Source: Streptomyces althioticus (GTDB lineage Bacteria > Actinomycetota > Actinomycetes > Streptomycetales > Streptomycetaceae). Taken from it: DNA of 64,000 nt. The notes beneath the pieces were generated by a model, which saw only the letters and a program-made list of their open reading frames with translations, was not told the origin of the DNA and ran no database searches. The translations under genes were made by a program, and so were the position numbers. Shown here in pieces: positions 35,847 through 45,008 of the stretch (positions within the stretch are counted from its first letter, which is position 1; the number at the start of each line of letters is the position of its first letter). The stretch covers positions 496,001 to 560,000 of the forward strand of contig BMSW01000003.1 of NCBI GenBank assembly GCA_014649355.1, given 5' to 3'.

Positions 35847-36616
35847 CACGGTTCCGCCCTCCGGGACGCGCCGGCACGTTGCCGGGAACCGGCAAGGATC
35901 CCTCCCTGCGGCGCTCCCTCGCCCTGTTCCGCGCCTTCCTGCGGGAGCAGGACGACCCGGACGCCTGCTACGCCCTGCTCGCCCGTGACGCCGTCGACCA
36001 GGTGGAGGCGTACGACGGGCCGGTGGCCGGGCGGGTCGTCGCCGACGTCGGCGGCGGCAGCGGGTACGTCACCCGTGAGTTCCGCGCCCGGGGCGCGCTG
36101 GCCTGCCTGTTGGAGCCCGACGCGCGGGAGCTGGGCGGGAAGCCGCCCGGGGGCGCGGTGCTCGCGGACGGTTACCTGCTGCCGCTCGCCGACGGGGCCG
36201 CGGACGTCACGTTCTCCTCCAACGTGCTGGAGCACGTGGCCGATCCGCAGACCTTCCTCAGCGAGCTGGTGCGGGTGACCCGGCCGGGTGGGCTGATCTA
36301 CGTGTCGTTCACCAACTGGCTGTCCCCGTGGGGCGGTCACGAGTGGGCGCCCTGGCACTACCTGGGCGCCGGGCGGGCCCGCGCCCGGTACGAGCGCCGC
36401 ACCGGGCGCCCCGCGAAGCACACCCTCGGCGAGAACCTGTTCGCCGTGCACGTCGGCCCCACCCTGCGCCAGGTGCGCGCCCGCGACGACGTGCGGATCG
36501 TCTCCGCGCGCTCCCGCTACTGGCCCTTCCTGACGGAGACCGTGGTGAAGGTGCCCGGTCTCCGCGAGTTCGTCACCTGGAACCTCCTCCTCATCCTCCG
36601 GCGGTGTCCCGCATGA
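35843..36616 (+). CDS. SAM-dependent methyltransferase (Rv0224c-like)
   Basis: A 257-residue class I methyltransferase: motif I VVADVGGGSGYVTREF, acidic motif II LLEPDAREL and a post-motif DVTFSSNVLEHVADPQTFL typical of small-molecule/lipid methyltransferases. The last residues FVTWNLLLILRRCPA are hydrophobic. The GTG start lies in a GTGA overlap with the glycosyltransferase, and its stop overlaps aftD-like ATG (ATGA), so all three are coupled. Mycobacterial counterpart by context: Rv0224c. Substrate unknown, plausibly a glycolipid intermediate. Confidence 0.87.
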   Translation: MTRFRPPGRAGTLPGTGKDPSLRRSLALFRAFLREQDDPDACYALLARDAVDQVEAYDGPVAGRVVADVGGGSGYVTREFRARGALACLLEPDARELGGKPPGGAVLADGYLLPLADGAADVTFSSNVLEHVADPQTFLSELVRVTRPGGLIYVSFTNWLSPWGGHEWAPWHYLGAGRARARYERRTGRPAKHTLGENLFAVHVGPTLRQVRARDDVRIVSARSRYWPFLTETVVKVPGLREFVTWNLLLILRRCPA

Positions 36617-39600
36617 CGACCACGGTCCAGGCTCCTCCTCCCACCGCCGTCCCGGCCGGCCCCGCCGCCGCGGGACCGCCGCGCGGCCCGCGCTCGCGCC
36701 GCTGGCTGCTCGGCTTCTGGGCGGTGGTGTTCGCGCTGTTCCTGGCGGTCCGGCCGGGGCGGCAGACCTTCGACACCAAGCTCGGCGTCACCGTCGACCC
36801 GGGACGGTTCCTGGCCGACCTGGGCCAGTTGTGGCAGAGCCGGGGCTCGTTCGGCGGGATCGCCGACCAGTACACCGGCTACCTGTGGCCGATGCTGCCG
36901 TACTACTGGCTGGCCGACCTGGTGCGGCTGCCGGTGTGGCTGGCGGAGCGGCTGTGGATGTCGCTGATCGTCACGGCCGCGTTCTGGGGCGCGCTGCGGC
37001 TCGCGGAGCGGCTGCGCGTCGGCGGCGGCGCGTCCCGCCTGGTCGCCGCGGCGGCGTACGCGCTGTGGCCGGTGTTCACCGCGGTCGTCGGCTCCACGTC
37101 GGCCGCCGCGCTGCCCGGCGCGCTGCTGCCGTGGGTGCTGCTGCCGCTGGCGGACCAGCGGTACACGGCGCGGGTCGCGGCGCTGCGGTCGGCGCTCCTC
37201 GTGCCGTTCATGGGCGGTGTCAACGCGGCCTCCACGCTGGCGTCGCTGCTGCCGGTCGGGCTGTACCTCCTGTCCCGCCCGCCGGGCGCGCGGAAGTGGA
37301 AGCTGATCGTGTGGTGGGCTCCCGCGGTGGCGGTGGCGACCGCCTGGTGGTGGGTCCCGCTGCTGCTGCTCGGCGTCCACGGGGAGAACTTCCTCCCGTA
37401 CATCGAGACCGCGCGCACCACCACCGACACCATGGCGGCGACGGAGGCGCTGCGCGGCGCCGGGAACTGGGTGGCGTACCTGCACTTCGGCGAGCCGTGG
37501 CTGCCGGCCGGCTGGGCGGTGGCGTCCTCGCCGGTCGTGATCGTCTCCTCGGCGTGCGCGGCCGGGCTCGGGCTCGCGGGCCTGGCCCGGCGGGACATAC
37601 CGGAGCGGCGCTGGCTGGTGCTGACCGTGGTGGCGGCCGTGCTGGTGCTGCTCGCCGGGTACGGCGGCGCGGCCGGCGGGCCGTTCCACGGGACGATGCA
37701 GGACTGGCTGGACGGCCGGCTGTCGCCCTTCCGGAACATCTACAAGTTCCAGACGGGCCTGGCGCTGGCCTTGGTCCTCGGTCTGGCGCACCTCGCCGGA
37801 CGGGGCGTGCCCGGCCGGGGCACGCGCCGGCGGCCGGGGGCGCGGACGGCGGCCCTGCTCGCGGCGGTGCTGGTGCTTCCGGGGCTGGCCTGGCCGTACG
37901 TCGGCGGCAAGGTGCTCGGCCCCGGCTCGTTCCAGGAGATTCCCGCGTACTGGCGGGCCACCGCCGACTGGCTGGAGAGGAACTCGCCGGACGCGCGCGC
38001 CCTGGTGGTGCCGGCGACCGCGCACGGCATCCACACCTGGGGATCGACGATCGACCAGCCGCTGGACGTGGTCGCCGATTCCCCGTGGGCGCAGCGCGAC
38101 TACGTGCCGTTCGGCACGCCCGGCAACCGGCGGGCCCTGGACGCGGTGGAGCAGGCGCTGCTGACCGGCGGTGAGGTGCCGGGCCTCGCCGACTACCTGG
38201 GCCGGGCGGGTGTGCACTACGTCGTCGTCCGCAACGACCTCGACCCGGACCAGCTCGGCCAGGTGCCCACGGCGACGGTGAAGCGCGCCCTGGAGCAGTC
38301 CGGGTACGAGCGGGTCGAGGGCCTGGGTCCCGTGACGACGGGCGGGGTCATCGCACCGGACACCCCGCTCCAGGTGGAGGGCCTGTACCCGCGGCAGCGC
38401 GCGGTGGAGATCTACCGCCCGGCCGGCGCGGAGGTGTCCCGGCCGGACCGGGCGGAGTTGCTGCCGGTGGCCGACACGGCCGTGGTGTCCGGCGGGCCCG
38501 AGTCGCTGCTGCCGCTGGCGGAGGAGCTGCGCGGCCGGCCCGCCGTGCTGACCGGCGACGCGCATCCGGGTCTCGGCGCGCCCGCCGTGCGGGTGACCGG
38601 TGACGGGCTGCGCCGCGCGGACACCCGGTTCGGGCTGGTCAACTCCCACACCTCGTACACGTACACGCCCGGCGAACGCAACGCGCCCGACGCCGCCCAG
38701 GACCCGGGTGAGCCTCCCCGGCAGATCCTCCCCGTCAAGGGCGAGGAGCATCAGACGGTGGCCGAACTGCGCGGCGCCCGCGAGGTGTCGGCGTCCTCCT
38801 ACGGCAACTGGCTGTTCCACCTGCCGCAGTACGACCCGGTGCACGCCTTCGACGGCGACCCGGCGACCGCCTGGGCGGAGGGCGCCGAGGACTCGCCGGA
38901 CGGGCAGTGGCTGCGGATCGCCTTCGACGGCCGCTACGACATGCCGGACACGGTCCGCGTCACCCCGCTCCCCCAGAACGGGGTGCGGGCGGCGCCGACC
39001 GAGGTGCGGGTGGAGACGGAGAACGGCTCCGCGACGTCGTTCCTGCGCGTCGACGGCGAGCGGGAGCGGATCGACGCGCCCGCGGGCCCGACCCGCTGGA
39101 TGAAGCTCACGATCACCGGCTCGACCGTGCCGCGCCCCGGCGTCACCGGCGCCGGCTTCTCCGAGGTGGAGCTTCCGGGCGTGCAGGTGACGCGGCTGCT
39201 GCGGCTGCCCGAGGACGGCGAGGACACGGCGGCCTCGGCGCGGATCGTGTCGCTGCACCGGGCCGCCGACCCCACCGGGCTGTCCCTCGCGAGCAGCGAG
39301 TCGGGGCTGCGCCGGATCGTCGACGCCGGCCGGGCCGGGACGTACGCGATCCGGGCGCGCGCGGTGGCGGTGCCGGGCGAGGGGCTGGACCGGCTGCTGT
39401 ACGAGGCCGCGCCCGAGCAGCGGCGGAGGATCGTCGCGACGGCGGCCTCCACGGCGCGGCTGGGCGCGGGCCTGTCCGCGCGGAACCTCACCGACGGGGA
39501 CCTGACCACCGCGTGGATCGCGGGCGACGAGCCGTCCCTCCGGCTGAGCTGGCCGGGGAAGCGGCAGGTCGGCGAAGTGGTGCTGGCGCCCGCGGGAGGG

Positions 39601-40956
39601 CTGTCGGCGCGGGCCGAGGAGGTGCGGATCACCTCCCCGACGGGCGCGGTGGTCGCGGCCGTCGACGCCAACGGCTGGGTGCGGTTCCCGCCGATGACCA
39701 CCGACCGCCTCGACATCACGGTCACCCGCACCGCCCCGCTCACCGTGCACAACCCGGCGGTGGGCGACGACCTCCAGCTCCCGGTCGGCCTGACCGAGGC
39801 GTACGTCCCCGCGCTGGACGACCTCCGCACGGAGCAGCCGAAGGGCGACTCCGTGTTCTCGCTGGCGTGCGGCAAGGGCCCGGCGCTGACGGTGGACGGC
39901 GAGCGGTACGACACCGCCGTGCGCGGCACCGTGCGGGACCTGGTGGAGCGGCGGCCCGTCGCGGTGACGCCGTGCCGCGACGGACGGACCGTCCCCGGGC
40001 TCGAACTCGCGGCGGGGCCGCACGAGATCGAGGCGGACGACGCGGGACCGCTCGCCGCCACCGAGGTGACGCTGACCCTGGGGACCGTGCCGGACCGCGC
40101 GGCCACCGAGCGCGACCTGCGGGTGCGGGACTGGGAGGGCGACCGCCGCGAGGTGCTCGTCGGACCCGGCGCCGCCTCGTACCTGACGACGCACGAGAAC
40201 CACAACGACGGCTGGAAGGCCACCCTCGACGGCGAGGAGCTGACCCCGCTGCGGCTGGACGGCTGGCAGCAGGGCTGGCTGGTCCCGGCGGGCGAGGGCG
40301 GGACGCTGAAGCTCTCCTACGAGCCCGCCACGACGTACGGCGCCGCGCTGGTCGCGAGCGGCGCCGGGATCGTGGCGCTGGCGGGCCTGCTGCTGTGGCG
40401 CCGCCGCGCGGAGAACCCGGACGACCCGCAACCGGCGCCTCCGGCTCCGGGGGTGTGGCTGGGCACGGTCGCGGTGACGCTGACGGGCGTGGTGATCGCC
40501 GGCTGGTGGGCCCTGCTGCTCCCGCCCCTGGCCCTGCTCGCGTGGCGCCGCCGCTCCCTGCTCCCGCCGCTGGCCTTCGCCGCCCTCACGGGAGCGGGCC
40601 TCACGGCGGCGGTGGGCGCGGGAGGCGCGATCCACGCGGGTGAGGGGGCGTTCGGACACGTGGCACAAGTGCTGGCGCTGACGGGCCTGTTCGCGGGCCT
40701 GCTGACGCTGGGCAAGGAGCGTGAACGCGACGAGACGCCGGCCGGCGGGAGGCCCGGCCCGGACGACGGCCACACGGGGCAGCCCCTGTCCCCGGAGCCC
40801 ACGACGCCTCCGCCCGCCCCGGCGCACCCCACCCCCGCCTCCCGGCCACCACGGCCCCCGGCGGCCCGAGTACGCCCGTTCCTGCCACCGCTTCCGTCCC
40901 GGGGCGACCCGAGGGACCGCGGCCCGGCGGGCCCCGGCGCGGGAGGCCCCGCATGA
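36613..40956 (+). CDS. aftD: AftD-like giant GT-C glycosyltransferase (DUF3367-type)
   Basis: A 1447-residue integral membrane protein. The first 420 or so residues hold about a dozen hydrophobic segments with a QTFDTKLGVTVD loop after helix 1, where GT-C enzymes keep a catalytic Asp. The exported middle includes two discoidin/F5-8C-like modules (AFDGDPATAWAEGAEDSPDGQWL and NLTDGDLTTAWIAGDEPSLRL regions), and the C-terminus returns to the membrane with several helices then a Pro-rich tail. This matches mycobacterial AftD, an alpha-(1->3)-arabinofuranosyltransferase of arabinogalactan/lipoarabinomannan. Streptomyces is not known to make these polymers, so acceptor and donor here are open. It is coupled by ATGA overlaps on both sides. 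Confidence 0.85.
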   Translation: MTTTVQAPPPTAVPAGPAAAGPPRGPRSRRWLLGFWAVVFALFLAVRPGRQTFDTKLGVTVDPGRFLADLGQLWQSRGSFGGIADQYTGYLWPMLPYYWLADLVRLPVWLAERLWMSLIVTAAFWGALRLAERLRVGGGASRLVAAAAYALWPVFTAVVGSTSAAALPGALLPWVLLPLADQRYTARVAALRSALLVPFMGGVNAASTLASLLPVGLYLLSRPPGARKWKLIVWWAPAVAVATAWWWVPLLLLGVHGENFLPYIETARTTTDTMAATEALRGAGNWVAYLHFGEPWLPAGWAVASSPVVIVSSACAAGLGLAGLARRDIPERRWLVLTVVAAVLVLLAGYGGAAGGPFHGTMQDWLDGRLSPFRNIYKFQTGLALALVLGLAHLAGRGVPGRGTRRRPGARTAALLAAVLVLPGLAWPYVGGKVLGPGSFQEIPAYWRATADWLERNSPDARALVVPATAHGIHTWGSTIDQPLDVVADSPWAQRDYVPFGTPGNRRALDAVEQALLTGGEVPGLADYLGRAGVHYVVVRNDLDPDQLGQVPTATVKRALEQSGYERVEGLGPVTTGGVIAPDTPLQVEGLYPRQRAVEIYRPAGAEVSRPDRAELLPVADTAVVSGGPESLLPLAEELRGRPAVLTGDAHPGLGAPAVRVTGDGLRRADTRFGLVNSHTSYTYTPGERNAPDAAQDPGEPPRQILPVKGEEHQTVAELRGAREVSASSYGNWLFHLPQYDPVHAFDGDPATAWAEGAEDSPDGQWLRIAFDGRYDMPDTVRVTPLPQNGVRAAPTEVRVETENGSATSFLRVDGERERIDAPAGPTRWMKLTITGSTVPRPGVTGAGFSEVELPGVQVTRLLRLPEDGEDTAASARIVSLHRAADPTGLSLASSESGLRRIVDAGRAGTYAIRARAVAVPGEGLDRLLYEAAPEQRRRIVATAASTARLGAGLSARNLTDGDLTTAWIAGDEPSLRLSWPGKRQVGEVVLAPAGGLSARAEEVRITSPTGAVVAAVDANGWVRFPPMTTDRLDITVTRTAPLTVHNPAVGDDLQLPVGLTEAYVPALDDLRTEQPKGDSVFSLACGKGPALTVDGERYDTAVRGTVRDLVERRPVAVTPCRDGRTVPGLELAAGPHEIEADDAGPLAATEVTLTLGTVPDRAATERDLRVRDWEGDRREVLVGPGAASYLTTHENHNDGWKATLDGEELTPLRLDGWQQGWLVPAGEGGTLKLSYEPATTYGAALVASGAGIVALAGLLLWRRRAENPDDPQPAPPAPGVWLGTVAVTLTGVVIAGWWALLLPPLALLAWRRRSLLPPLAFAALTGAGLTAAVGAGGAIHAGEGAFGHVAQVLALTGLFAGLLTLGKERERDETPAGGRPGPDDGHTGQPLSPEPTTPPPAPAHPTPASRPPRPPAARVRPFLPPLPSRGDPRDRGPAGPGAGGPA

Positions 40957-42227
40957 ACGCGCAGGCCCGCCCGGGCGGCACCATCCCGTTCCCCGTCGTC
41001 GACGAGATCTCCCGGCACTGTCTCCAGCACGAGGAACCCGAGACCGTGCACATCGAGGTGCATCTCCCCGGCGACGTGGATCCGGGGCGGCTGCGCAAGG
41101 CGTTCGCGGAGGCGTTGCGGCGGCATCCGCGGAGTCTGGTGCGGGAGGCTTCCGGGCCCTGGTACCGGCGGCGTTACGCGTGGGAGGCGACCGACGGGCC
41201 GGACGCGGAGCCCGTGAGCTTCCCGGTGCCGGGCGAGCACGCCCTGCGGGACGCCCGCGTCCGGGCGCTGCGCGCGGCGCCCCCGCTCACCGTGTCGCCG
41301 CCGGTCCGGCTGGAGGCCGTGCGCGGGGAGGCGGAGGGCACCGTCCTGGTCCTCACCGTCAACCACACCGCGATGGACGGACCCGCCTGCCTGCGCGTGG
41401 TGGCGACGGCGGCCGAGCTGTACGGCGGGCGGGACAACGAGCCGGCCGCCCCGCCCGTCCGTCCCCCGGACGCGCCGCCCGTCCGCCCGGACACCCCGTC
41501 CCCGTGGATCCGCCCGGCCCGGGTGGCGCGCGGCGCGCCCGGCCCCGCGCCCGGCAACGGGCTGCTCGTCACGGAACTGCCGCTGCCGCGCCGCCCGAAG
41601 GGCGCCCCGTACACGGTGAACGACCAGCTGATGGTCGCCACCGCGCTGACCGTGGCGCACTGGAACCGGGAGCGTGGCGCCGGGCGGGGCCGGCCGCTGC
41701 GGATCACCATGCCGGTGGACGACCGGCCCCGGGACAGCGGCATGCCGATCGGCAACGGCACCCGCCTGGTGGACGTGGCGTTCGCACCGGAGGAGCTGGA
41801 CGCGGACGCGGTGCCGGAGCTGCTGCGCCGTACCGCCCTGCGCACCCGCGCCCTGAAGGCCCTCCCCCGCCCTCAGCTGGGGCACGGGGCGGCGCTGCTG
41901 ACCGCTCCGTGGGCGCCGGTCGCCTGCCGGGCCGCGCTGACCCGGGCGCTGCGCCGGGCGGCAGCGCCGTGGACGTCGACCACGCTGCTCAGCAACATCG
42001 GCCGCGTCCCGTACCCGCTGGACTTCGGTGCGGACGCCGGCCGGGCGCGGGCCGTGTGGTTCTCGGCGCCCGCCCGAATGCCGCGGGGGCTGACCTTCAC
42101 CACCGCGTCCACCGCGGGCCGGCTGCACCTGGCGCTGCGCTGGTCGAGCGCGCTGCTCGGGGACGGCGACGGCGCGCGTCTGCGCGAGCTGTTCGCGCAC
42201 CACCTGCGGACCACGGAGGCGACCTGA
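40953..42227 (+). CDS. Condensation-domain-fold acyltransferase-like protein
   Basis: A 424-residue protein of the CoA-dependent acyltransferase/condensation superfamily. The active-site motif HHxxxDG appears as NHTAMDG (His138, Asp142, Gly143); the first His is Asn, as in some PapA/WS-DGAT relatives. The C-terminal half has RPLRITMPVDDRPRDSG and TTLLSNIGRVPYPLDFG (the NxG-type latch strand). No carrier domain is fused, so it probably moves an acyl group onto a sugar or lipid alcohol. It overlaps the aftD-like stop by ATGA. Substrate unknown. Confidence 0.78.
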   Translation: MNAQARPGGTIPFPVVDEISRHCLQHEEPETVHIEVHLPGDVDPGRLRKAFAEALRRHPRSLVREASGPWYRRRYAWEATDGPDAEPVSFPVPGEHALRDARVRALRAAPPLTVSPPVRLEAVRGEAEGTVLVLTVNHTAMDGPACLRVVATAAELYGGRDNEPAAPPVRPPDAPPVRPDTPSPWIRPARVARGAPGPAPGNGLLVTELPLPRRPKGAPYTVNDQLMVATALTVAHWNRERGAGRGRPLRITMPVDDRPRDSGMPIGNGTRLVDVAFAPEELDADAVPELLRRTALRTRALKALPRPQLGHGAALLTAPWAPVACRAALTRALRRAAAPWTSTTLLSNIGRVPYPLDFGADAGRARAVWFSAPARMPRGLTFTTASTAGRLHLALRWSSALLGDGDGARLRELFAHHLRTTEAT

Positions 42228-43001
42228 GTGGCGAAGACCTCCTCCACGACCACCGCGTCCCCCTCCCCGGGCACGCCGTCCCCGCCGCACGGGCTGCGCG
42301 ACTTCTACGAGAACCCCGCCGTGCCCGTCGCCTCGGGACCGTCCCGGAGTCTGCGCCAGGCCCGCATGCTGGCCCGGGCGCTGGAACCGGCCGGTGCGTC
42401 GGGTCCGCGTACGGTCCTGGACATCGGCTGCGGCGACGGCACCGCGGCCGCCACGGCCGCCCCGCTGCTGCGCGGCCACCGGCTGATCGGCGTCGACTGG
42501 TCGCAGGACGCCCTCACCCGGGCGCGCACCCGGCTGCCGTACGCGGTGCGCGGCGAACTCGACGGCGGAGGGCTGCCGTTCGCGTCGAGGTCGGCGGACG
42601 CGGTGCTGTTCAGCGAGGTGCTGGAGCATCTGGTCGACCCGGACGCCGCGCTCGACGAGATCCGCCGGGTGCTGCGCCCCGGGGGGCATCTCATGCTCTC
42701 CACGCCGAACCTGGCGGCCTGGTACAACCGCGCCCTGCTGCTCGCCGGGGTGCAGCCGGTGTTCTCCGAGGTGAGCCTGCGAGGCATCCACGGCCGGCCG
42801 GGCACGGAGGTGGTCGGTCATCTGCGGCTCTACACGGCCCGCGCGCTGCGGGAGTTCGTCGCCGCGTCCGGCTTCACCGTCGTGGCGCTGAAGGGGGCGC
42901 CGTTCCACGGGGTGCCGCGCACACTCCGGCCGCTGGACCGGATGGCCTGCGCCGCGCCGACGCTCGCGTCGATCCTGCTGCTGCACGCACGGCGGGCGTG
43001 A
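42228..43001 (+). CDS. SAM-dependent methyltransferase
   Basis: A 257-residue class I methyltransferase with motif I VLDIGCGDGTAAATAA, acidic loop GVDWSQDAL and the SADAVLFSEVLEHLVDPDAALDEIRRVLRPGGHLML block of UbiE/COQ5-type enzymes. The GTG start follows the previous stop directly. N-terminal 25 residues are Ser/Thr/Pro-rich. The C-terminal GVPRTLRPLDRMACAAP is unlike ubiquinone enzymes. It is the second methyltransferase of the locus; the substrate is unknown. Confidence 0.87.
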   Translation: MAKTSSTTTASPSPGTPSPPHGLRDFYENPAVPVASGPSRSLRQARMLARALEPAGASGPRTVLDIGCGDGTAAATAAPLLRGHRLIGVDWSQDALTRARTRLPYAVRGELDGGGLPFASRSADAVLFSEVLEHLVDPDAALDEIRRVLRPGGHLMLSTPNLAAWYNRALLLAGVQPVFSEVSLRGIHGRPGTEVVGHLRLYTARALREFVAASGFTVVALKGAPFHGVPRTLRPLDRMACAAPTLASILLLHARRA

Positions 43002-43016
43002 GAGGGGCGGGGGGAC

Positions 43017-43928
43017 ATGTGGTGGGGAGTGGCCGCGGCGCTGCTGGCGAACGTCCTGTACAGCGCGGGGTTCGTGCTGGAGAAGCGTGCCCTGGGCGCG
43101 CTGCCCGAGGTGACGGTGCGCCGGCCGGCCCGGCTGCTGCGGCTGGTGCTGGGCAGCCCCCTGTGGATCGGCGGCTCGCTCGCTCTCGCCGCCGGGTTCG
43201 CGGCGCAGCTCGCCGTGTACCGCACGCTGCCGATCGCCGCCGCGCAGGGCCTGTTCGTGTCCGGTCTGGTGCTGCTGGTGCTGCTGTCGGCGCGGCTGCT
43301 GGGCGAGGAGACCAGCGGCCGGGAGCGGTACGCGCTCGGCGCGATCCTGCTGGCGCTGCTGATGGTGGTGCTGTCGCTGCGGGAGGGCGGCGCGGACGCC
43401 GACACGGTGGGCCGGGACGCGCCGTACCCGCTGATCCTGCTGGTGTGCGTGCCGGCGCTGGCGGCCGGGGTGTGGCTGTACTCCTCCGCCGAGCGCAACG
43501 CCCGTCACCGGCACCGGCTGCCCACCACCGGCGTCGAGTACGGCATCGCCGTCGGCCTGCTCTACGGGGTCAGCTCGCTCGCCGTGAAGGGCGTCTCCAG
43601 CCATCTGACGGCCGGCGTCGGCGCGTCGGTCGTCGCCCTGCTGCGCTCCCCGTACCCGTATCTGCTGCTGTTCACCGGGGCGTTCGGGCTCGTGATGTCG
43701 CAGGCGGCGCTCCAGCGCTGCCGTGCCTCGCTGATCGTGCCGGTGTGCACGACCGTGACCTGCCTGTTCACGGCGGTGCTCGGCACGCTGTCGTTCGGCG
43801 AGGAACTCCCCGACGAGCCGCTGCGGCTGGCGCTGCGCGTGCTCGGCACCGTCCTCGCGGTGACCGTGCTGCTCGCCATGCCCAAGCACGACACCGCGCC
43901 CCGATCCCCCGCCCGACCGAGGAGTTGA
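43017..43928 (+). CDS. EamA/DMT-like ten-helix membrane protein
   Basis: A 303-residue protein with about ten hydrophobic helices in two halves, as in drug/metabolite-superfamily transporters (ALLANVLYSAGFVLEKRALG, LAVYRTLPIAAAQGLFVSGLVLL, SQAALQRCRASLIVPVCTTVTC, VLGTVLAVTVLLAMP). The duplicated YRTLPIAAAQ / QRCRASLIVP motif is typical of the group that includes polyprenyl-linked sugar flippases. In this setting, flipping a lipid-linked intermediate is plausible. A purine-rich run precedes the ATG at 43017. Confidence 0.8.
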   Translation: MWWGVAAALLANVLYSAGFVLEKRALGALPEVTVRRPARLLRLVLGSPLWIGGSLALAAGFAAQLAVYRTLPIAAAQGLFVSGLVLLVLLSARLLGEETSGRERYALGAILLALLMVVLSLREGGADADTVGRDAPYPLILLVCVPALAAGVWLYSSAERNARHRHRLPTTGVEYGIAVGLLYGVSSLAVKGVSSHLTAGVGASVVALLRSPYPYLLLFTGAFGLVMSQAALQRCRASLIVPVCTTVTCLFTAVLGTLSFGEELPDEPLRLALRVLGTVLAVTVLLAMPKHDTAPRSPARPRS

Positions 43929-43935
43929 CGCCACC

Positions 43936-44175
43936 GTGAAGCCCGACGACCCCCTGCTGAGGATCCTCGCCTGCCCGCTCGACAAGGGGCCGCTGCGTCT
44001 GCTCGCCGCGGACGACGGGGAAGGGGAGGCGCTCTACAACCCGCGGCTGCGCCGCCGTTACCCGGTCGTCGACGGCATCCCGCAGCTGCTGCCCTCGTCC
44101 GGGGAGCAGGTGCCGGAGGAGGAGCACGAGCGGCTCCTGGCCCGCGCGGCCGAGGCCCCGGGGACCGCGCCGTGA
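43936..44175 (+). CDS. Trm112/YcaR-like small protein
   Basis: A 79-residue protein with the Trm112 core LLRILACPLDKGPLRL and RRYPVVDGIPQLLP. Only one cysteine remains of the zinc-ribbon set, common in bacterial YcaR-type members. In eukaryotes and archaea Trm112 activates methyltransferases; here it is flanked by methyltransferase genes, so an activator role is plausible but unproven. GTG start at 43936; its stop overlaps the FkbM gene as GTGA. Confidence 0.82.
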   Translation: MKPDDPLLRILACPLDKGPLRLLAADDGEGEALYNPRLRRRYPVVDGIPQLLPSSGEQVPEEEHERLLARAAEAPGTAP

Positions 44176-45008
44176 CCGGGCGGCGCACACTCGCGGCACG
44201 GGCGGCGTCCGTGCTGCCCGCGCGCGCGGTGGCGGCGACGGCCCGCGCGGTCTACCCGCGCTTCGAACCGGAGCTGGCCCGTCTCGCCGACCTGTGCCCG
44301 CCGGACTGCGACACGGCCGTGGACGTCGGCGCCTGGTACGGCCCGTGGACGCACCGGCTGGCCCGGCACGCCCGCCGGGTGGTCACCCTGGAGCCGGTGC
44401 CGCGCCTGGCCCGGCTGCTGGACGCGACCGCCCCGCCGAACGTGCGGGTGATCCGCGCGGCCGCCTCCGACCGGCCCGGCATCGCCCGGCTGTGGCTGCC
44501 GGACGACGACGCCGGCGCCCGGGGCGTGTCGTCGCTGGTCCGCCGGGACATCCACGGCCGCGCCCTGGACGTCACCTGCGTCGCCCTGGACGACCTGGGC
44601 CTGCGTGACGTGGGCTTCCTGAAGATCGACGTGGACGGCAACGAGCCGGCGGTGCTGCGCGGGGCGACCGGCATCCTCGCCCGCGACCGGCCCGCCCTCT
44701 TCGTCGAGCTGGAGTCCCGCATCCAGCCGATCGCCCCCGTGGTGACGTACCTGTCCCTGCTGGGCTACGACGGCTGGGTGCTGCCGGCGGGCACCTGGAT
44801 CCCCCTGTCCCGCTTCCCGCTGGAGGCCCACCAGGAGCGCACCGCGTACGTCGCCACGCACGGCCTGCTGCGCCGGATCCTCCCCCACGAGCGGCTGCGC
44901 GGCCCCCGCTACGTCAACTCGGTGCTGTTCCTCCCGGACGGCCGACGCCCGGGAGAGCCTCCGGTGGGCGACGATGGGTCCCGTGCCCACCGGACGACGC
45001 CCACCTGA
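44172..45008 (+). CDS. FkbM-family methyltransferase
   Basis: A 278-residue SAM methyltransferase of the FkbM family, which O-methylates sugars or polyketide-type alcohols. Motif I is DTAVDVGAWYGPWTHRLARH, the acidic loop TLEPVPRLARLLD, and the family motif FLKIDVDGNEPAVLRGA is intact. The C-terminal PRYVNSVLFLPDG is also typical. GTG start in a GTGA overlap with the Trm112-like gene. Third methyltransferase of the run, supporting a heavily methylated glycan or glycolipid product. Confidence 0.86.
   Translation: MTGRRTLAARAASVLPARAVAATARAVYPRFEPELARLADLCPPDCDTAVDVGAWYGPWTHRLARHARRVVTLEPVPRLARLLDATAPPNVRVIRAAASDRPGIARLWLPDDDAGARGVSSLVRRDIHGRALDVTCVALDDLGLRDVGFLKIDVDGNEPAVLRGATGILARDRPALFVELESRIQPIAPVVTYLSLLGYDGWVLPAGTWIPLSRFPLEAHQERTAYVATHGLLRRILPHERLRGPRYVNSVLFLPDGRRPGEPPVGDDGSRAHRTTPT

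Noticed and set aside
36517..40827. A 1436-codon minus-strand open frame opposite the AftD-like gene
   Set aside because: GC bias suppresses stops on the opposite strand. The translation is His/Arg/Pro-rich without domains, while the plus strand shows clear membrane helices and discoidin-like modules.
40317..43985. A 1222-codon minus-strand open frame
   Set aside because: It runs antisense through four well-supported plus-strand genes and has shadow-type composition.
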